This document shows positions 17,385 through 30,021 of a DNA stretch of 64,000 nt, piece by piece. Source of the DNA: Microplitis mediator (Eukaryota; Arthropoda; Insecta; Hymenoptera; Braconidae). The translations under genes and the position numbers were made by a program. Within the stretch, counting starts at the first letter, position 1. Each line of letters starts with the position of its first letter. The stretch lies in contig NC_079971.1 in the NCBI RefSeq assembly GCF_029852145.1, positions 15,402,667 to 15,466,666 on the forward strand, read 5' to 3'. The notes beneath the pieces were generated by a model that did no database searches, had not been told where the DNA came from, and worked only from the letters and a program-made list of their open reading frames with translations.

Positions 17385-18247
17385 ACCCTGCTAAAACGGT
17401 AGCTCTTAATTTTAATATTAAGGGGTGCTTCATCACGATTTTCTATATCCCATTTGATTAACATGGGAAATTTTTTATTTTAAGTTTTGAATTTTATCAT
17501 GCATTAGCAAATCGCAGTATCAGAAAATTTAATGAACATTGTTGTTGGAAATTAAATGCTCTGCAAAAAAGGTCTCGCACTAATTTTGGATAAATTTAAT
17601 TTTTCAAAAATGATTCAAGGTCAAAGTTTTATTCATAGTAAAATTTATAACTATTCTACTTTTTCGGCGAAACTATCAGACTTCTCGTAAAATGTTATAT
17701 GATTTTCTTTTTAGAAAATTTTATTGCTTCCAAATTATCTCTGATAAAGTTTTTTGACATTCCGTATTCTTTTCTGGTTATTTTCATTTTGATGTCAAGA
17801 TTTTGAAATCGACCCAAACACCATTTTTTTCAAGAGCTTTACATTAAAATAAAAATAACTAGAAAACAATGTAGATTTTCAAAATACTTTTCTGGCGACA
17901 ATTTGTAAGAAATAAAATTGTCTACAAAAAAGGTCCCATAACATTTTACGATAAGTCTGACAGTTTCGCCGAAAAAGTTGAATAGTGGTAAAATTTGCTA
18001 TGAATCAAACTTTGGCCTTGAATAACTTTTAAAAATTCAAATTTATCGAAAAATAATAATATACCTTTTTTGTAAAGCGTTCAATTTCCTTGAAAAAATG
18101 TTCTTCAATTTTACGGATGCTTTGATTTTCTAATGCGTGATAAAATTCCACTCAAAAAAAAAAATCCCATGTTAATCAAATAGGTAATAGACAATCGCGA
18201 TTAGGCAACCATTCATATTAATAATTAAGAGCTGTCATTTTAACAGG
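17385..18247. mobile_element. Fold-back element, degenerate copy
   Basis: The left arm (TAGCTCTTAATTTTAATATT, CCCATTTGATTAACATGGG) returns inverted on the right (CCCATGTTAATCAAATAGG, AATAATTAAGAGCTG). The centre of symmetry is near 17815. Shared inner words (ACTAGAAAACAATG, AAATAAAATTGTCTAC, GTCTGACAGTTTCGCCG) place it with the fold-back copies at 30108, 47571 and 48871. There is no coding frame. Confidence 0.75.
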
Positions 18248-18589
18248 ATCATTTTTCCGTAATTTTAATCAATATTTTCAGAGTATTTTAAAAAAAAAAA
18301 CTAGTCGATGTTTTTGATAGAGTCTAGTGTATAATTTCCCACTCCGTAATTGATTTTTTTTCTCTTTAGGTTGTTACATTTATAACGTTAGTGATAGATT
18401 TTTTAAGTATATAACTTTTTCTGCTGACATATATCCTGCCATTTCTAACTTATTTATCGTTTGAGGAATGTAATTTCCAACAATTGTCAAAAAAATCGAA
18501 GAAAAAAAAAAATTGAAACTTTTTTTTTGTGTTCTAAATTTTTTTTTTGACATTTTTTGGAAATTTTTTATTTTTTTTGTCATTTCTTT

Positions 18590-19425
18590 GCATTTTCCGA
18601 GTCACCAATGCAAAAATTTGAGAAAAGTCCAGAAAAAATAATTTTTTCACTTTGATTATGATTACAAAATTAAAGGAACAAAACTTGCTCCTTTAATTGT
18701 TTAGCAAAACTTTGATCGATGATTCTCAAAAAACGGTTCGATAGATCAATTTCAAAATTTACAGGGGTCTTGGGGGTACATTAAGCTAAAAAAGTCCCTG
18801 GCAACATTATTTTTTTTTCGATATTTTTCGAGTAGCGGTTATTTTACTAAAAAACCAAAAAAAGTCATTTTTTTGTACTTACTTCTAATGGATGTTAAAA
18901 ATAAAAAAAATTTTGTTTTTCAAAAAATGATGACAGGGTCTTGTAGGGAATTTATTCAAGTTTTCAACGCCGCCCTTTAACTTTCTGTGCAAACATTGGT
19001 ACCTGAAATATCGATGATCAAAGCCAAAAGGATCATTTTCTGTTTGAAGGCTGATATCTCTGCGACAAAACGTCCTACGAGGTTAAACAAAAAACCAAAT
19101 TGAAGCTGAATAAATTTGCTAAACAAGCTATGAATTTGTTTAGTGAAAAGAATTTTTCTGCGGTCCGTGGGCTCTTCGGAAAAAAACAAAAATAATTTAG
19201 AAATTTTTGTCTCGCGGTATTTCTCATCTTGGCGCAATAACCGGAGCTTTTAAAAAATTTTGAAAAAAATGCACCAAAACTAGAGATTTTAAGCTACAAA
19301 ATGATTTTTCTAAAATCTCGATACGATTATTTTTCACCAAGTTACAGCCTTCCAAAAATCACTAAAAAATTTATAAAATTTTTCTGCTCCTTTAATTTTT
19401 TGCATTAGTGTATATAACAAATATA
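18590..19425. repeat. Non-coding repeat related to the CACTGGTCAC family
   Basis: The right end (CACCAAGTTACAGCC ... CTCCTTTAATTTTTTGCA, then TTAGTGTATA) resembles the repeat ends at 42060, 60330 and 62597. No inverted partner end was found within this copy and there is no open frame. It is AT-rich filler otherwise. Confidence 0.45.
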
Positions 19426-19629
19426 TTGTTTATCGAAATTTTATATATTTTTAACTTCCCGCTAAGAAAATTGAAAATTTTCAAAAATTCGGGAAGTTAT
19501 TGGTTTCGGTCCGATTTACGAAAATCGAATTTTCATCAGATGTCGACGTTTTGAAATCCTAGGAAGCTATTCTGACTGTTTTTAGAATGATGTTCGAGTG
19601 TCTGTACGTATGTATGTGTGCGCGCGCGC

Positions 19630-19664
<35 letters not shown>

Positions 19665-19680
19665 TGTGGATTCCGTCACT

Positions 19681-20195
19681 CGTTATTCGAAGACATTAAA
19701 TCCGCGACAAAATATCCGCAACAAAATATCCGAAGACATTTTATTCGATAGACAAAATATCCCCGGACTAAATACTCAATAGATAAAACATCCCCGACAA
19801 AATATCTTATAATATAAATAGTACGGTACTCTTTTATCAGAAATGTTTAATATATTTTCACATAAAATTTGAGTGTGAAATATTAAAAATAGATTAACAC
19901 ATATGCTTGAAATCGTATGGTGCCCTTTTTTCACAGATTTTGGGTGGGTATTATTTTGGAAATAGGTCAATACATATGCTTGGAATGGTACAGTACCCGT
20001 TTATCGAAAACCATGAATTATTTTCCACTGAAAATATATTTTTCTGAATAAGATTTATCGACAGGATATTTTGTCACGGATTTTTTGTCTCTTGAATATT
20101 TAGTCCAAGGACATTTTGTCTATCGGATAAAATATCTTCGGATTTCATGTCGCGGATTTGACGTCGCGGATCTATTGTCCACGGATTACGATTCG
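19681..20195. mobile_element. MITE built of GACAAAATATCC-type repeats, inserted in (GT)n
   Basis: The left arm runs TCCGCGACAAAATATCCGCA, repeats that 12-15-bp word several times, and has GATAGACAAAATATCC. The right arm is the same in inverse (ATTTTGTCTATCGGATAAAA, TCGCGGATTTGACGTCGCGG). The middle contains two direct copies of an ACATATGCTTG block about 80 bp apart. (GT)n continues on both sides, so the element split a microsatellite. There is no coding frame. Confidence 0.75.
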
Positions 20196-20211
20196 TGTCA
20201 CCGCGTGTGTA

Positions 20212-20213
<2 letters not shown>

Positions 20214-20290
<77 letters not shown>
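20214..20290. repeat. (GT)n microsatellite
   Basis: About 75 bp of uninterrupted GT follow the MITE and complete the tract begun at about 19620-19665. Confidence 0.95.
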
Positions 20291-20409
20291 CCAGTCTATA
20301 ACTTTTTAATTAATCGAAAGAGCTTGTTGGCCATCAAATTTTCTAAAAATTTCAGATCATTAGATCAAGTAGACTCGAAAATATTGGCGAATTACGAATA
20401 ATAACAAAT

Positions 20410-20955
20410 TTTTTTTTTAGTTTTTTATTGATTTCTCAGAAACGACTTGAACGATCGACTTCAAAATCTAATCAGCTTTAGAACTTTATAAGCCTCGTCG
20501 AATGCGACCGCAACCATCTCAATCGGTTTATTTGTTCGAGAGATATCGTTGGAGTAAGAAATGGTAAAAAACGTTTTTTTTCGATTATCTTTGAAGTGAC
20601 TCATCCGATCAATTTCAAAATCTAATCAGCTTTAGAATTTAATAAAACGAGTCGATTGTCACCTTAACTATCACAATCCGATAATTCGTCCAAGAGTTTT
20701 CGTGGGAGAAAGAAATGGTAAGAAACGGTTTTTTGCGAATATATCTTTAAAACAACTGAACTAAATAACTCCAAAATCTGATCAGCTTTAGAATTTATTA
20801 AGACGCGTCAATTGCCACCTTAACCATCAAAATCGAGTCATTTGTCTAAGAGATATCGTGGAAGAAAGAAACGATGAAAAACAGTTTTTTGCCAATATCT
20901 TTGAAAAAACCGAACTAAACAATCCCAAAATCTGATCAGCTGGGAGAAAGAAATG
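20410..20955. repeat. 154-bp tandem repeat
   Basis: The phrase AATCTRATCAGCTTTAGAA occurs at about 20466, 20621, 20775 and (cut) 20930, giving a period of 154-155 bp. Each unit also carries an ATCTCAATCGGTTTATTTGT-like and a GTGGGAGAAAGAAATGG-like segment. The same units occur inverted near 37310-37730, 38190-38530 and 63060-63480. Confidence 0.8.
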
Positions 20956-21270
20956 CTAAAAAGCGGTTTTTTTCAAAAACAATGGCATACAAAAGTATTT
21001 TGGAGCTCGAAGAGCTTGATAATGTATTCACAACAATGTTTTTGAGCTCCTCGAGCTTGAAAACAGCGGGAAGTTTTAGGGCTGGCTCGCAGGGTCAACC
21101 GATTAACAGATTTTTTATACATAATTTATATATATTTATATATTTTTTATGTATTTCTTTTTATATGAAAAATATATTTTTTCATATTTTAACTTATATT
21201 TTTTTTATAAATTTTTTTCATGGGAGATATCTTTGTATATTATCTATGTGACGTACCGATCTGTGACTTA

Positions 21271-21438
21271 TATATATAGTATACATATAAGTCACACAAG
21301 GGACTATATAATAGTTAATTCGATATCCTGTCAAAAGTCCTGTCTAGAAACAAAAATCCTTGAAGGACGAAAAAATATGCAGTTTTGAGGATACATATAG
21401 CAAACAAAAACGGGGGGTCACACAAAGGTCTATTCAAC

Positions 21439-21483
<45 letters not shown>

Positions 21484-21798
21484 CGTGGTGGTTCGGCTTC
21501 ACTCTCCGAGATAGCACTGTACATCTCGCCTCTCGCACTACCTTGTCGCTACACCTGTTTCAATATATAACATTTCCAAAATGTAACTTTCAACTCGGCG
21601 TCTTAGGTGGAGTACGATAAACACACAACTGAAGAGTCTAAGCTATCATATACTTAGACGAAACGCTTCTCACCCCACAAATACCTTTTTCTATCTCTCC
21701 CTTCCTCATTATCACTCATAACGTTGCACTCTTTGCTATATAGTGACTTAGACAGTGATTATTCAATCCAATCATAAAAAGTCGTCGCTACATATATA
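21271..21798. other. Unassigned DNA with (AT)n tract
   Basis: An (AT)n run lies at about 21442-21476. The GC-richer piece after it (about 21481-21660) has no domain I recognise and no long frame. Confidence 0.4.
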
Positions 21799-21967
21799 TT
21801 AGGGCACATCATTTCGGAGCATCATTTTTAGGTAGATTTTTCTAAAATCTAACTATTGTATTTGTCCTCATGGTCGATTTTTCAAGGAATTTTGTCACAA
21901 CCTATCATAATTAGTTGAGTAGGGTTCGAAAATACCATCCGTTAAAAAATTTATATATGTATGTATA

Positions 21968-22028
<61 letters not shown>
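21799..22028. repeat. Fold-back end fragment and (TA)n tract
   Basis: TTAGGGCACATCATTTCGGA at about 21799 looks like one end of the TTAGGGTG fold-back group. The sequence then runs into a (TA)n tract at about 21955-22028 that abuts the next palindrome. Confidence 0.5.
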
Positions 22029-22031
<3 letters not shown>

Positions 22032-23057
22032 GGTGCTTCGTTTCCGGCGAAAGTATTTTTTTCGTTGCTCATCAAGCAATATATTGTTTTTTATGCTGCA
22101 ACAAAAATTCCTGCCAAGTTTGAGCTCTTAATTCCAATCCTAAGTACATTCCATTTGATTTCAAAGAATTCCCATTTAAAATACATGTAAATTTAATTAC
22201 TTTTTTTTAACTTTCTAATACTCAGCTGCATTTTATGATATCGACGCGGTTTTGGTCGCAAATTGTAGGGCATTTGGTGTTCTTCAAAAGTGTCCATAGT
22301 TACTTAGCTGTAATTCCAGCTGTTTTACTAGTGTCCGTTGCGGAAGTTATTTTTTCTATGAAATTGACCTTTATTGGCTTGCAGAACGTAAACCAATGAA
22401 AGTATACTAAAAATGCTAATGGAGATTTTATAGGAAATTTTATTTCCTTCAAAAAAAGTCCTATCAGTCAAGTCGCTTAAGTCCATAGTTTCCGAGTTAT
22501 AGTAATTTTAATAATTTGAAAAATAAAATATAAAAAAAAACTATTATAATTGATATTATATTTTTCAAATTATCAAAATTACTATAACTCGGAAACTATG
22601 GACTTTAGCGACTTGACTCATAGGACTTTTTTTGAAGGGAATCAAATTTCCTATAAAATCTCCATTAGCATTTTTAGTGTACTTTCATTGGTTTACGTTC
22701 CGCAAGTCAATAAAGGTCAATTTCATAGAAAAAATAACTTCCGCAACGGACACTAGTAAAACAGCTGGAATTACAGCTAAGTAACTATGGGCACTTTTGA
22801 AGAACACCAAATGCCCTACATTTTGCGACCAAAACCGCGTCGATATCATAAAATACAGCTGAGTATTAGAAAGTTAAAAAAAAAGTAATTTAATTTACAT
22901 GTATTTTAAATAGGAAATCTTTGAAATCAAATGGAATGTACTTAGGATTGTAATTAAGAGCTCAAACTTGGCAGGAATTTTTGTTTCAGCATAAAAAACA
23001 ATATTTTGCTTGATGAGCATCGAAAAAAATACTTTCGCCGGAAACGAAGCACCCTAA
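22029..23057. mobile_element. 1.0-kb palindromic (fold-back) element
   Basis: It starts TAGGGTGCTTCGTTTCCGGC and ends with the exact inverse, GCCGGAAACGAAGCACCCTA. Both arms (about 500 bp) are nearly identical, for example ATAACTCGGAAACTATGGAC against GTCCATAGTTTCCGAGTTAT around the centre near 22540. It is flanked by (TA)n on the left and a TA-rich run on the right. It encodes nothing. Confidence 0.92.
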
Positions 23058-23234
23058 TCCATATACATATATATATATATATATCATTTTTATTGTGACA
23101 CAGTTGTTTTTTTATTGTTTTTTTCATTTCAGAATAAATAAAAAACAATAGTCTCATTTCATTTATTAATTTTTGAAAAACTCTATCTATATTAGAAAAT
23201 ACTTAATTATGAAATAAAAATATATATATATATA

Positions 23235-24485
23235 TCGAAACGTAGTTGAGGTCCATCCCCTCTAGTAGGGGTCAATAAACCGTCCGTTACCCATTTTAAT
23301 AAAATGGGCCCGTGTCCTTTTTAGCCAGTAGGCTACTTATTTGGTAATTATTACCCGGTTCGTAGGGACCAGACGACCGTTTGGCCTTGGATTTATATAT
23401 GCCAAGTGCATATAAAGGATCGAGAGTCGTGGGGCAAGTTATATATAAGTAATATATGAAAAGAAGTTAGATTACAGGTATTTGCATAGCAAGCCAAAAG
23501 AGTGAGAAGCACAAGTGGTTGTAAAAGGTATAATAATAGTATTATTATACTTACCTGTGAGTTGTTGATTCACTGGTGTTAATAAATATGAGCAGTAATT
23601 CATTAAGACAATTGTGAGCTCAGTATCACAATTGTCTGGTACAGCTACAAGCAGGTATTGTAGGTGGACATCGCGGCAGGTACGCGCTTCTGCAAGCAGG
23701 TATTGCAGGATAGATCACGGCAGGTACGCGCTTCTACAAGCAGGTATTGTAGGAAAATATCGTGGAAGGTACACGCTTTCACAAGCAGGTATTGTGGGAA
23801 ATGAGTGCAGCAGGTATGCACCTCTACAAGCAGGTATTGTAGGAAAATATTGTGGCAGGTACACGCTTCCACAAGCAGGATTTGTAGTAAAGGAGTGCAG
23901 CAGGTATGCACCTCTACAAGCAGGTATTGTAGGAAAAGGATGTAGCAGGTATACATCGCTACGAGGTTACCGTCTCCTATAGGCAGGTACTATAGGCTAA
24001 GATGAGGATACAGCATGTATGCACCTCTACGGGGTTGCCGTCTTCTACAGGCAGGTACTGTAGGCCAGGATAATGTGTAGGCAGGTTTACACGAAAGAAA
24101 TCATAGCAGTTTATGATTATATTATTATCTAAGGGAGTACTTAGATACTACTGGATACTCAGTCGTAAACAGGTGGTTAAAAGGTAAAAGAAAGAAGTTA
24201 AAATATAAAACTGTATTTATTATAAGTTCATAGTGAAAGTGAGTATATGAGAAAAAGCTGATATATATCGGCGCGCAGGCCTTTTTATAGATTCACGTCA
24301 GTGCTTACGCGCCGACGTGGTGCGCATCCCTTCCATTTAAAACACAAATGGAAAGGGATTATGAAATAATAATAATAATTAATCAATATGTTAGCAGGTA
24401 AATCAGATAACATATGGTATACAACTCGGTAACCGTCTATTATCATGGTATGATAATGAGGTAACATCAACCTCGTTACAATCGT
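23235..24485. repeat. Retroelement-like segment carrying a 45-bp minisatellite
   Basis: Bounded on the left by (TA)n and on the right by CCTCGTTACA, an LTR-like end. A matching TG start was not found, so the class is uncertain. It includes an inner inverted pair (TTACCCATTTTAATAAAATGGG near 23290) and the minisatellite described separately. Confidence 0.4.
23645..24070. repeat. 45-bp minisatellite (AAGCAGGTATTGTAGG units)
   Basis: About eight degenerate units with a period of 45-46 bp share ACAAGCAGGTATTGTAGG and GCAGGTACACGCTTC. Because 45 is a multiple of three, both strands stay open (15-residue repeats such as LQAGIVGK), but codon content and composition argue against a gene. Confidence 0.85.
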
Positions 24486-24489
24486 TTTT

Positions 24490-25171
24490 AAGTATCAACC
24501 TCATTTGCAATTCTTTTGAAAAATTGAATGATTAAAACACAGGTTTGAAGAATCTCTTTCGAATTTTCGATGTCCTTGGGACCTATCAGATGGATTATGT
24601 TAAAAAAAACATGGTTTATGTAATGGTTTTGAATTATAAAACCGTTAATCTTGACATTTAGCTAAAATTTCGAATTTTACTTAGTAAAAGTTCATATATC
24701 TTTTCAAATATTGATTTTAGAGATTTGACTTATGAGAACTTTTTTGTAGAAGACTAAATTTCCTACAAAAAATGTATGTACTTTTTTTCCCAAAAGTCAA
24801 CCGTTTACAAGTTAACAACAAAAAACCACTAATTTCGTAGGAAATTAGTCTTTCAAGGCTTCCACGAGGGCTGTAGTTGAAGGTGCTGCTAAGCACATAC
24901 AGGCTTTTTCAAAGAACATACAGTTCTCTTCCAAGAAAACTTTGAACCGATAAGATACGTGAATATGGGGCTGAGTATTATTCGATAAAAAGAAAAGAAT
25001 CAAAATTTACATGCTTTTAGCATGGGAAAACTTCAACGACGTTGTTCCACTTCTTAAAATTGTTATTAAGAGCTCGAAATTCCACTGAATTTTTATTTTT
25101 ACATGTAGAACAAGATTTTTGATGGGGAACGAAAAAAAAAAATCTTCGTTTCAAACGGAGCACCCTAATAT
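24490..25171. mobile_element. Single arm of a fold-back element
   Basis: It ends CAAACGGAGCACCCTAATAT, the same kind of end as the palindromes nearby, and contains GAGCTCGAAATTCCACTG and ACATGTAGAACAAGATT words seen in the 44971-47413 arms. No inverted partner arm is present, so it looks like a half-element. Confidence 0.5.
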
Positions 25172-25255
25172 ATATATATAACATATATATTCGATAAATC
25201 AAAACTCAAATCACACAATATCAGGCTAGGTTTCATTCCGCTCATATATATATAT

Positions 25256-26075
25256 TGTTACGATGTGGGATCGTGCGCCGCCGCTTAAGCTCAGGTAGTG
25301 GCTGTCACGTGCTCCAATATGGCGTTGCCGCCTATATAAGCACGTGCAAACAGTACCTCATGCTTTTTGTACTACCTGCAGTCTATAGCGCAGTAGCTTT
25401 TTGTACTACTCGCAGTCTATATCGCATCGTAGCTTTTTGTCTTACTTGCTTTGCTGCTACCAGATCAGAGTCAGTGTTAATTAACGTTATAGTTGATTAC
25501 AGTTAGTTAATCAGGTTAATTAACCAGTATAATTGTTACAGTTAGTTAACAGTTATAGTAACTAGTTAGTATTACACGCGCATCGGTAAATAATCCGATA
25601 ATTTGGAGTATTATTGGGTAGGAAGCCCTGTGCATTTAGTCACAGTAACAGTGATATCACACACAGTTAGTTGTGTGTTTATTAGAATTGTACCAGTGTG
25701 TTTGTGTTGTGGCAAGTTTGATAATTATTAGTTAAATGAATAATTATCCAAACTATAAACTGAACCAGAGTTTGAGTGAATTCACCTGATCCAGTCCACT
25801 ATCCTATAATTAAGTATAAGAGAGGCAGCACCTGGTCAACCACCGATCCAAGGAGGCGATTTCCAAGGGTCAACCAGCCGCCAGTTCATCAGCACCAAGA
25901 ACTTCAATACCGAACTCCGAGATTAGGCTAAGTACCTAGGTTTAGCTTTAGTCTTGTAAGGCCAGTTCGGATAAAAATCAAATAAAAGACGAGCCTCAAA
26001 TAGAGCTAGCAGGGTCAGACACACGAAAACTATATCCACCACCTGAAATATAGTTTGTACGTTTACCCCGACGTT

Positions 26076-26078
<3 letters not shown>
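25256..26078 (+). mobile_element. Solo LTR (823 bp) in a (TA)n tract
   Basis: It starts TGTTACGATGTGGG and ends CCGACGTTACA, with ATAT on both sides. A TATATAA box (about 25332) and a downstream AATAAAAGACGAG polyadenylation signal (about 25979) fit the U3-R-U5 layout of an LTR in plus orientation. No retroelement protein adjoins it. Confidence 0.8.
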
Positions 26079-26137
<59 letters not shown>

Positions 26138-26767
26138 AACATGAGGAAAGTCGACCTCGACCCGTGGTTCAATATTATTTGAATAAAATAAATAGTTATC
26201 CGGTGAGCCAATTCGAGTGACACCTATGAGCAAAAATTCCGACTTTGACCAAGCAATCGACTCGACGCATTGATTGTCACGAGAGATCCGGGATAGACGC
26301 CGAACTGAACGGCCACGTTTATTTTTTTATTTGAACAATTCGACTCGACTAAACGAACAATTTCGATTCCGACGTATGATCGAGTTGCATCACGACATGT
26401 AAGATCAATCCGAGTTTGATTAACGAACAATAATTCGCGACAATTAAGTACGACCGACAATAACCGAGTTCGTGAACAAGTGAACAAGCCGAAGCATCGG
26501 CGCGAATCTGAACAAAGTGTACGAGTGCAATAATTAATAAATAAGTGCAGTGCGTACGTACTGATAATAAATTAAATAATTAATTACGCTTAATAATTAT
26601 TTGATCGTGTAATTTAACGCGTTACCGAAATAAAATATTATTTTATATTTTATTTTATTTCGTTCGAGCAATTCTGAGAACTACGGATTATCTGTGTCTC
26701 ATTCGCAACAGCAGTCTTGTCGCCTCGCCGTGTAAGAATACTCTGACGTCACTCGTCAAGTATTTCG

Positions 26768-27022
26768 TTAAGGGGTTAGGGGTAGTCAGAATTTTCAAAA
26801 AATCGATTTTTTTTTTTTTGCATTTTCTTAAAGTATAATATTTTAAAAATATTGTGTGAAAATTTGAAGTGAATCCGACAAATTCTTTTCGAGTTATTTA
26901 ACAATGACCAAAGGACGCTCGGGTGCTACGTGGCATTCGAGTGCAGGTAGCTAGAAACAGCTGCAAGCAACCGACCTTTCGGGTTTCATTGTCATGAATA
27001 TCTCCCCATTTTAATGTATTTA

Positions 27023-27102
<80 letters not shown>

Positions 27103-29581
27103 CAATTTGTAGGTAGTACAAGAACTGAAAAATAATTTTTGGTTGCCAGTATACCTGTAGTCGTTGCACTGATCAGTCGATAGTTTTGTGATAAATTATT
27201 TCTCAAGTGAATTAAATTATTAACCATGGGACGTGATTCTAGAAAGGTTTCAAGAGAACTTCGGAGTTCTGAAAAAATTAATAAGTCGCGTTCAGTCAAA
27301 AGAAAGAATGTTTTTAATCCGAAAACAGCCGAACGTGATGAAAGTATTCAGAGTACATCTTCTAAAAAATTAAAACAAAACACTGAAGATGATGTACCTG
27401 AAGACAGCAGTACTGAATTTCGAATAATAAATTTTATTCAGGTATTCACTGCAATTTCTGCTCTTATAAAATGTAAAAAATGTGATGGAAATGTAGTGTT
27501 TCAAACAGCAAGTACACGTGGGCTGGGATTCAAAATTGTAGTTGCATGTAATAACTGTGGAAATGAATATATTCCTTCCTGTTCTTTCGTTGGGCATTCT
27601 TATGAAATAAACAGACGTTTCATTTTTGTAATGAGAATACTAGGAATAGGATACGAAGGATTGTGCAAGTTTTGCGGCCTGATGGACATGCCGTCTTTTT
27701 TAGATAAATCTACGCATACAATTTTACTGAAACAGATTTTGAATTGTAGTAAAGCCGTCGCAGAAACCTTCATGACGAAAGCTGTGAATGAAGAAAAGCA
27801 AGCAATGCCAACAACTGAAAATGAAGATATAAATCATCTAACTGTATCGGGAGATGGAACCTGGCAAAAACGGGGATATACATCGTCATTTGGAGTTTCT
27901 TCTATAATTGGCTATTTTACTGGAAAGATTCTTGACATAAACATTAAAAGTGCATATTGTAAGCTATGTGAGTATTGGAAAAAAAAAACAAATACTGTTG
28001 AGTTCGAGGAATGGTATCAATCGCATGAAGATGTGTGTTCTGCTAATCATTAAGGGTCTTCTGGGAAAATGGAGGTGGATGCGATGGTCGAAATGTTTTC
28101 GTATTCTGAAACTAAATATGGAGTTAAGTATGCCAACTATATTGGTGATGGTGACTCCAAGACCTATTCAGGAATTATAAAATCAGATCCTTACGAAAAT
28201 ACAACTGTAAATAAAAAGGAATGTATAGGGCATGTCCAAAAGCGGATGGGGAGTCGATTACGTACGCTGAAGAGTAAACAAAAAGGTCTTGGTGGTCGAG
28301 GTAAGCTCACAGGAAAATTAATAGACAAACTAACTGTGTACTATGGTTTAGCAATACGCCGGCATTGTGATTCTATTGAAAATATGAAATCTGCTATAAT
28401 GGCAACCTTTTATCACTACGGCTCGAGTGATGAAAAACCGAATCATGATATGTGTCCAAAAGGCGAAGAATCTTGGTGCTCTTACCAGCGCGCTGAAGCA
28501 AGAGGAGAGCTTGATACCTTTTCTCACGATTATTCTCCTTTACCTTCTGATGTTTTAAAAGCTATCAAGCCTATATACGAAGATCTTAGTAATGAAAATT
28601 TACTTTCAAGATGTGTAGGTGGATTCAATCAGAATAATAATGAAAGCTTTAACCAACTAGTATGGAAAATATGTCCAAAAACGGTAAATACTAGTTTTAC
28701 TATCGTACAAATAGCTGCATACGTTGCTATGTGTATATTTAATGAGGGTATAAATTCATTATTAGTCTTGATGAATACACTAGGACTTAATTGTGGGCCT
28801 AATTCTCATCGGTATGCAGAAAGAATGGATGCTGCACGTATCAAAGTAGCAGATAAGCGCGCTAATGATAACACCCGAGAAGGTCGATTGCAACGTAGGC
28901 ACCAGCAAATCGATATTTTGGAAGCTGCTATGTCGGCTGAAGAGCTATTATATGGTCCAGGAATAGATGACTCAGTGTAAGTTATTAAATAATTCTTATA
29001 ATTCGACATAAATCCATAGCAAAACTTTAAATGCGTTTTTCTCAAAACTATGTTTTCTGAACTGGTGATCACTGTAACTTAAAAACTGCTCGGTAGATTT
29101 CAATAAAATTTATTGTACTTTTGAAATACATTAAAAACTCGTGCCTGATCGAAGGATTTTTTTTTTTTTCAAAAATTTCGATTTTTTTTTAACAATAAAC
29201 TGTCGGTTTTTTTCTCGAAAATTTGAAAAAAATTTCCTGAGGCCGCCATTTTGTTAATTTCGAAAAAAAAAAAAAAAGCTTCGATCAGGCACAAGATTAT
29301 CTATTAATAAAACTAATTTTTCTTGTCCGATTGATTTTAGATGAATCTCCAAGGACTTATGATGATCACCGCAAAGGACTTCGGGAGGAACGGGCTCTAC
29401 AAAAACAGCGATAACTTTTTGAATTATTAATTTTTTTTTTTGAAATTTTCGTGAAGTCAAATCGAAACGTGTTCTAATAAAGCTATGTTTTTATTTTTGT
29501 CAAATAAAGTAATTAACTACAAAAAAAAAATTATTGAAAATCATCATTTTTTCATACCCCTGAGTACCCCTAACCCCTTAA
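26768..29581 (+). mobile_element. Kolobok/Mutator-like DNA transposon, TTAA target
   Basis: It is bounded by TTAA on both sides, with inverted ends TTAAGGGGTTAGGGGTA in both orientations. It contains one transposase gene (27226-28980) and a (TA)n tract at about 27029-27100 before it. A TTAA duplication with this transposase type fits the Kolobok superfamily. A relative with matching ends lies at 39476-41307. Confidence 0.85.
27226..28980 (+). pseudogene. Kolobok/Mutator-like transposase with one premature stop
   Basis: The protein is about 584 codons long, starting from a good-context ATG (AACCATGGG). The parts are a basic N-terminus, Cys pairs (CKKCDG ... CNNCGNEY, CKFCG), then a DDE-type catalytic core: first Asp in TVSGDGTWQKRG, second Asp in YIGDGDSKTY, Glu in NQNNNESFNQ, with a CPKGEESWC Cys cluster between. 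It ends with LLYGPGIDDS. TAA at 28051-28053 interrupts one continuous frame after the sequence CSANH. Both sides are in the same frame and otherwise intact, so a single nonsense change separates this copy from a full ORF. It would act in the nucleus as the cut-and-paste enzyme for its TTAA-flanked element. Confidence 0.85.
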
Positions 29582-30021
29582 TACGAACGCTGTATGTGTG
29601 TCTCCGGACAATAAAATTATTTTATTTTAATTTCGTGAACCGACTGTGTTTTTTTTTAGCAATGAACTGATTTGTTTTCCGATCAACTACGAGAAAATTT
29701 GTTTTGTTTATATCGAGTCAAGCCGACACCGGCAATTTATTATTTTGTTTGCAACCGATTACTTTTGATTTTTGATCCCGATCAACGATTTTGTTAATTA
29801 AAATACGACTGATTATTTGTTTAATTCTGATCAATTATTTATCGTAATTTTAAGTGTCTGACCTTTCCCCGATCCGCCACCCTGAGCCGATTTTGATAAT
29901 TGTTTATTTGGTGATAGTAAAATCACCTGGCGCCCAACTATAAATTTTGAACAAGGTTGCCAATAATCGTAAGTGTATTCGGACTTCACTCCGGTAGATC
30001 CCCGGTGGTGAAAAACCCGTT

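Larger units (their letters stand above)
19451..21270. mobile_element. TTAACTTCCCGC-family repeat with (GT)n and 154-bp tandem units
   Basis: It starts TTAACTTCCCGCTAAGAAAA. CGGGAAGTT 27 bp later can form a terminal hairpin. A (GT)n/(CG)n tract follows, with a MITE inserted in it, then 154-bp tandem units and the phrase CGGGAAGTTTTAGGGCTGGC. Related inverted copies lie at 36535-38037, 38040-39076 and 62980-63722. No protein is encoded. The class of element is unknown. Confidence 0.6.

Noticed and set aside
23614..23982. Open frames with 15-residue repeats on both strands
   Set aside because: Produced by a 45-bp minisatellite whose period is a multiple of three. No start context, splice sites or domain.
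23645..24070. CRISPR-like look of the 45-bp repeats
   Set aside because: Units are degenerate and contiguous, without unique spacers, in a eukaryotic context.
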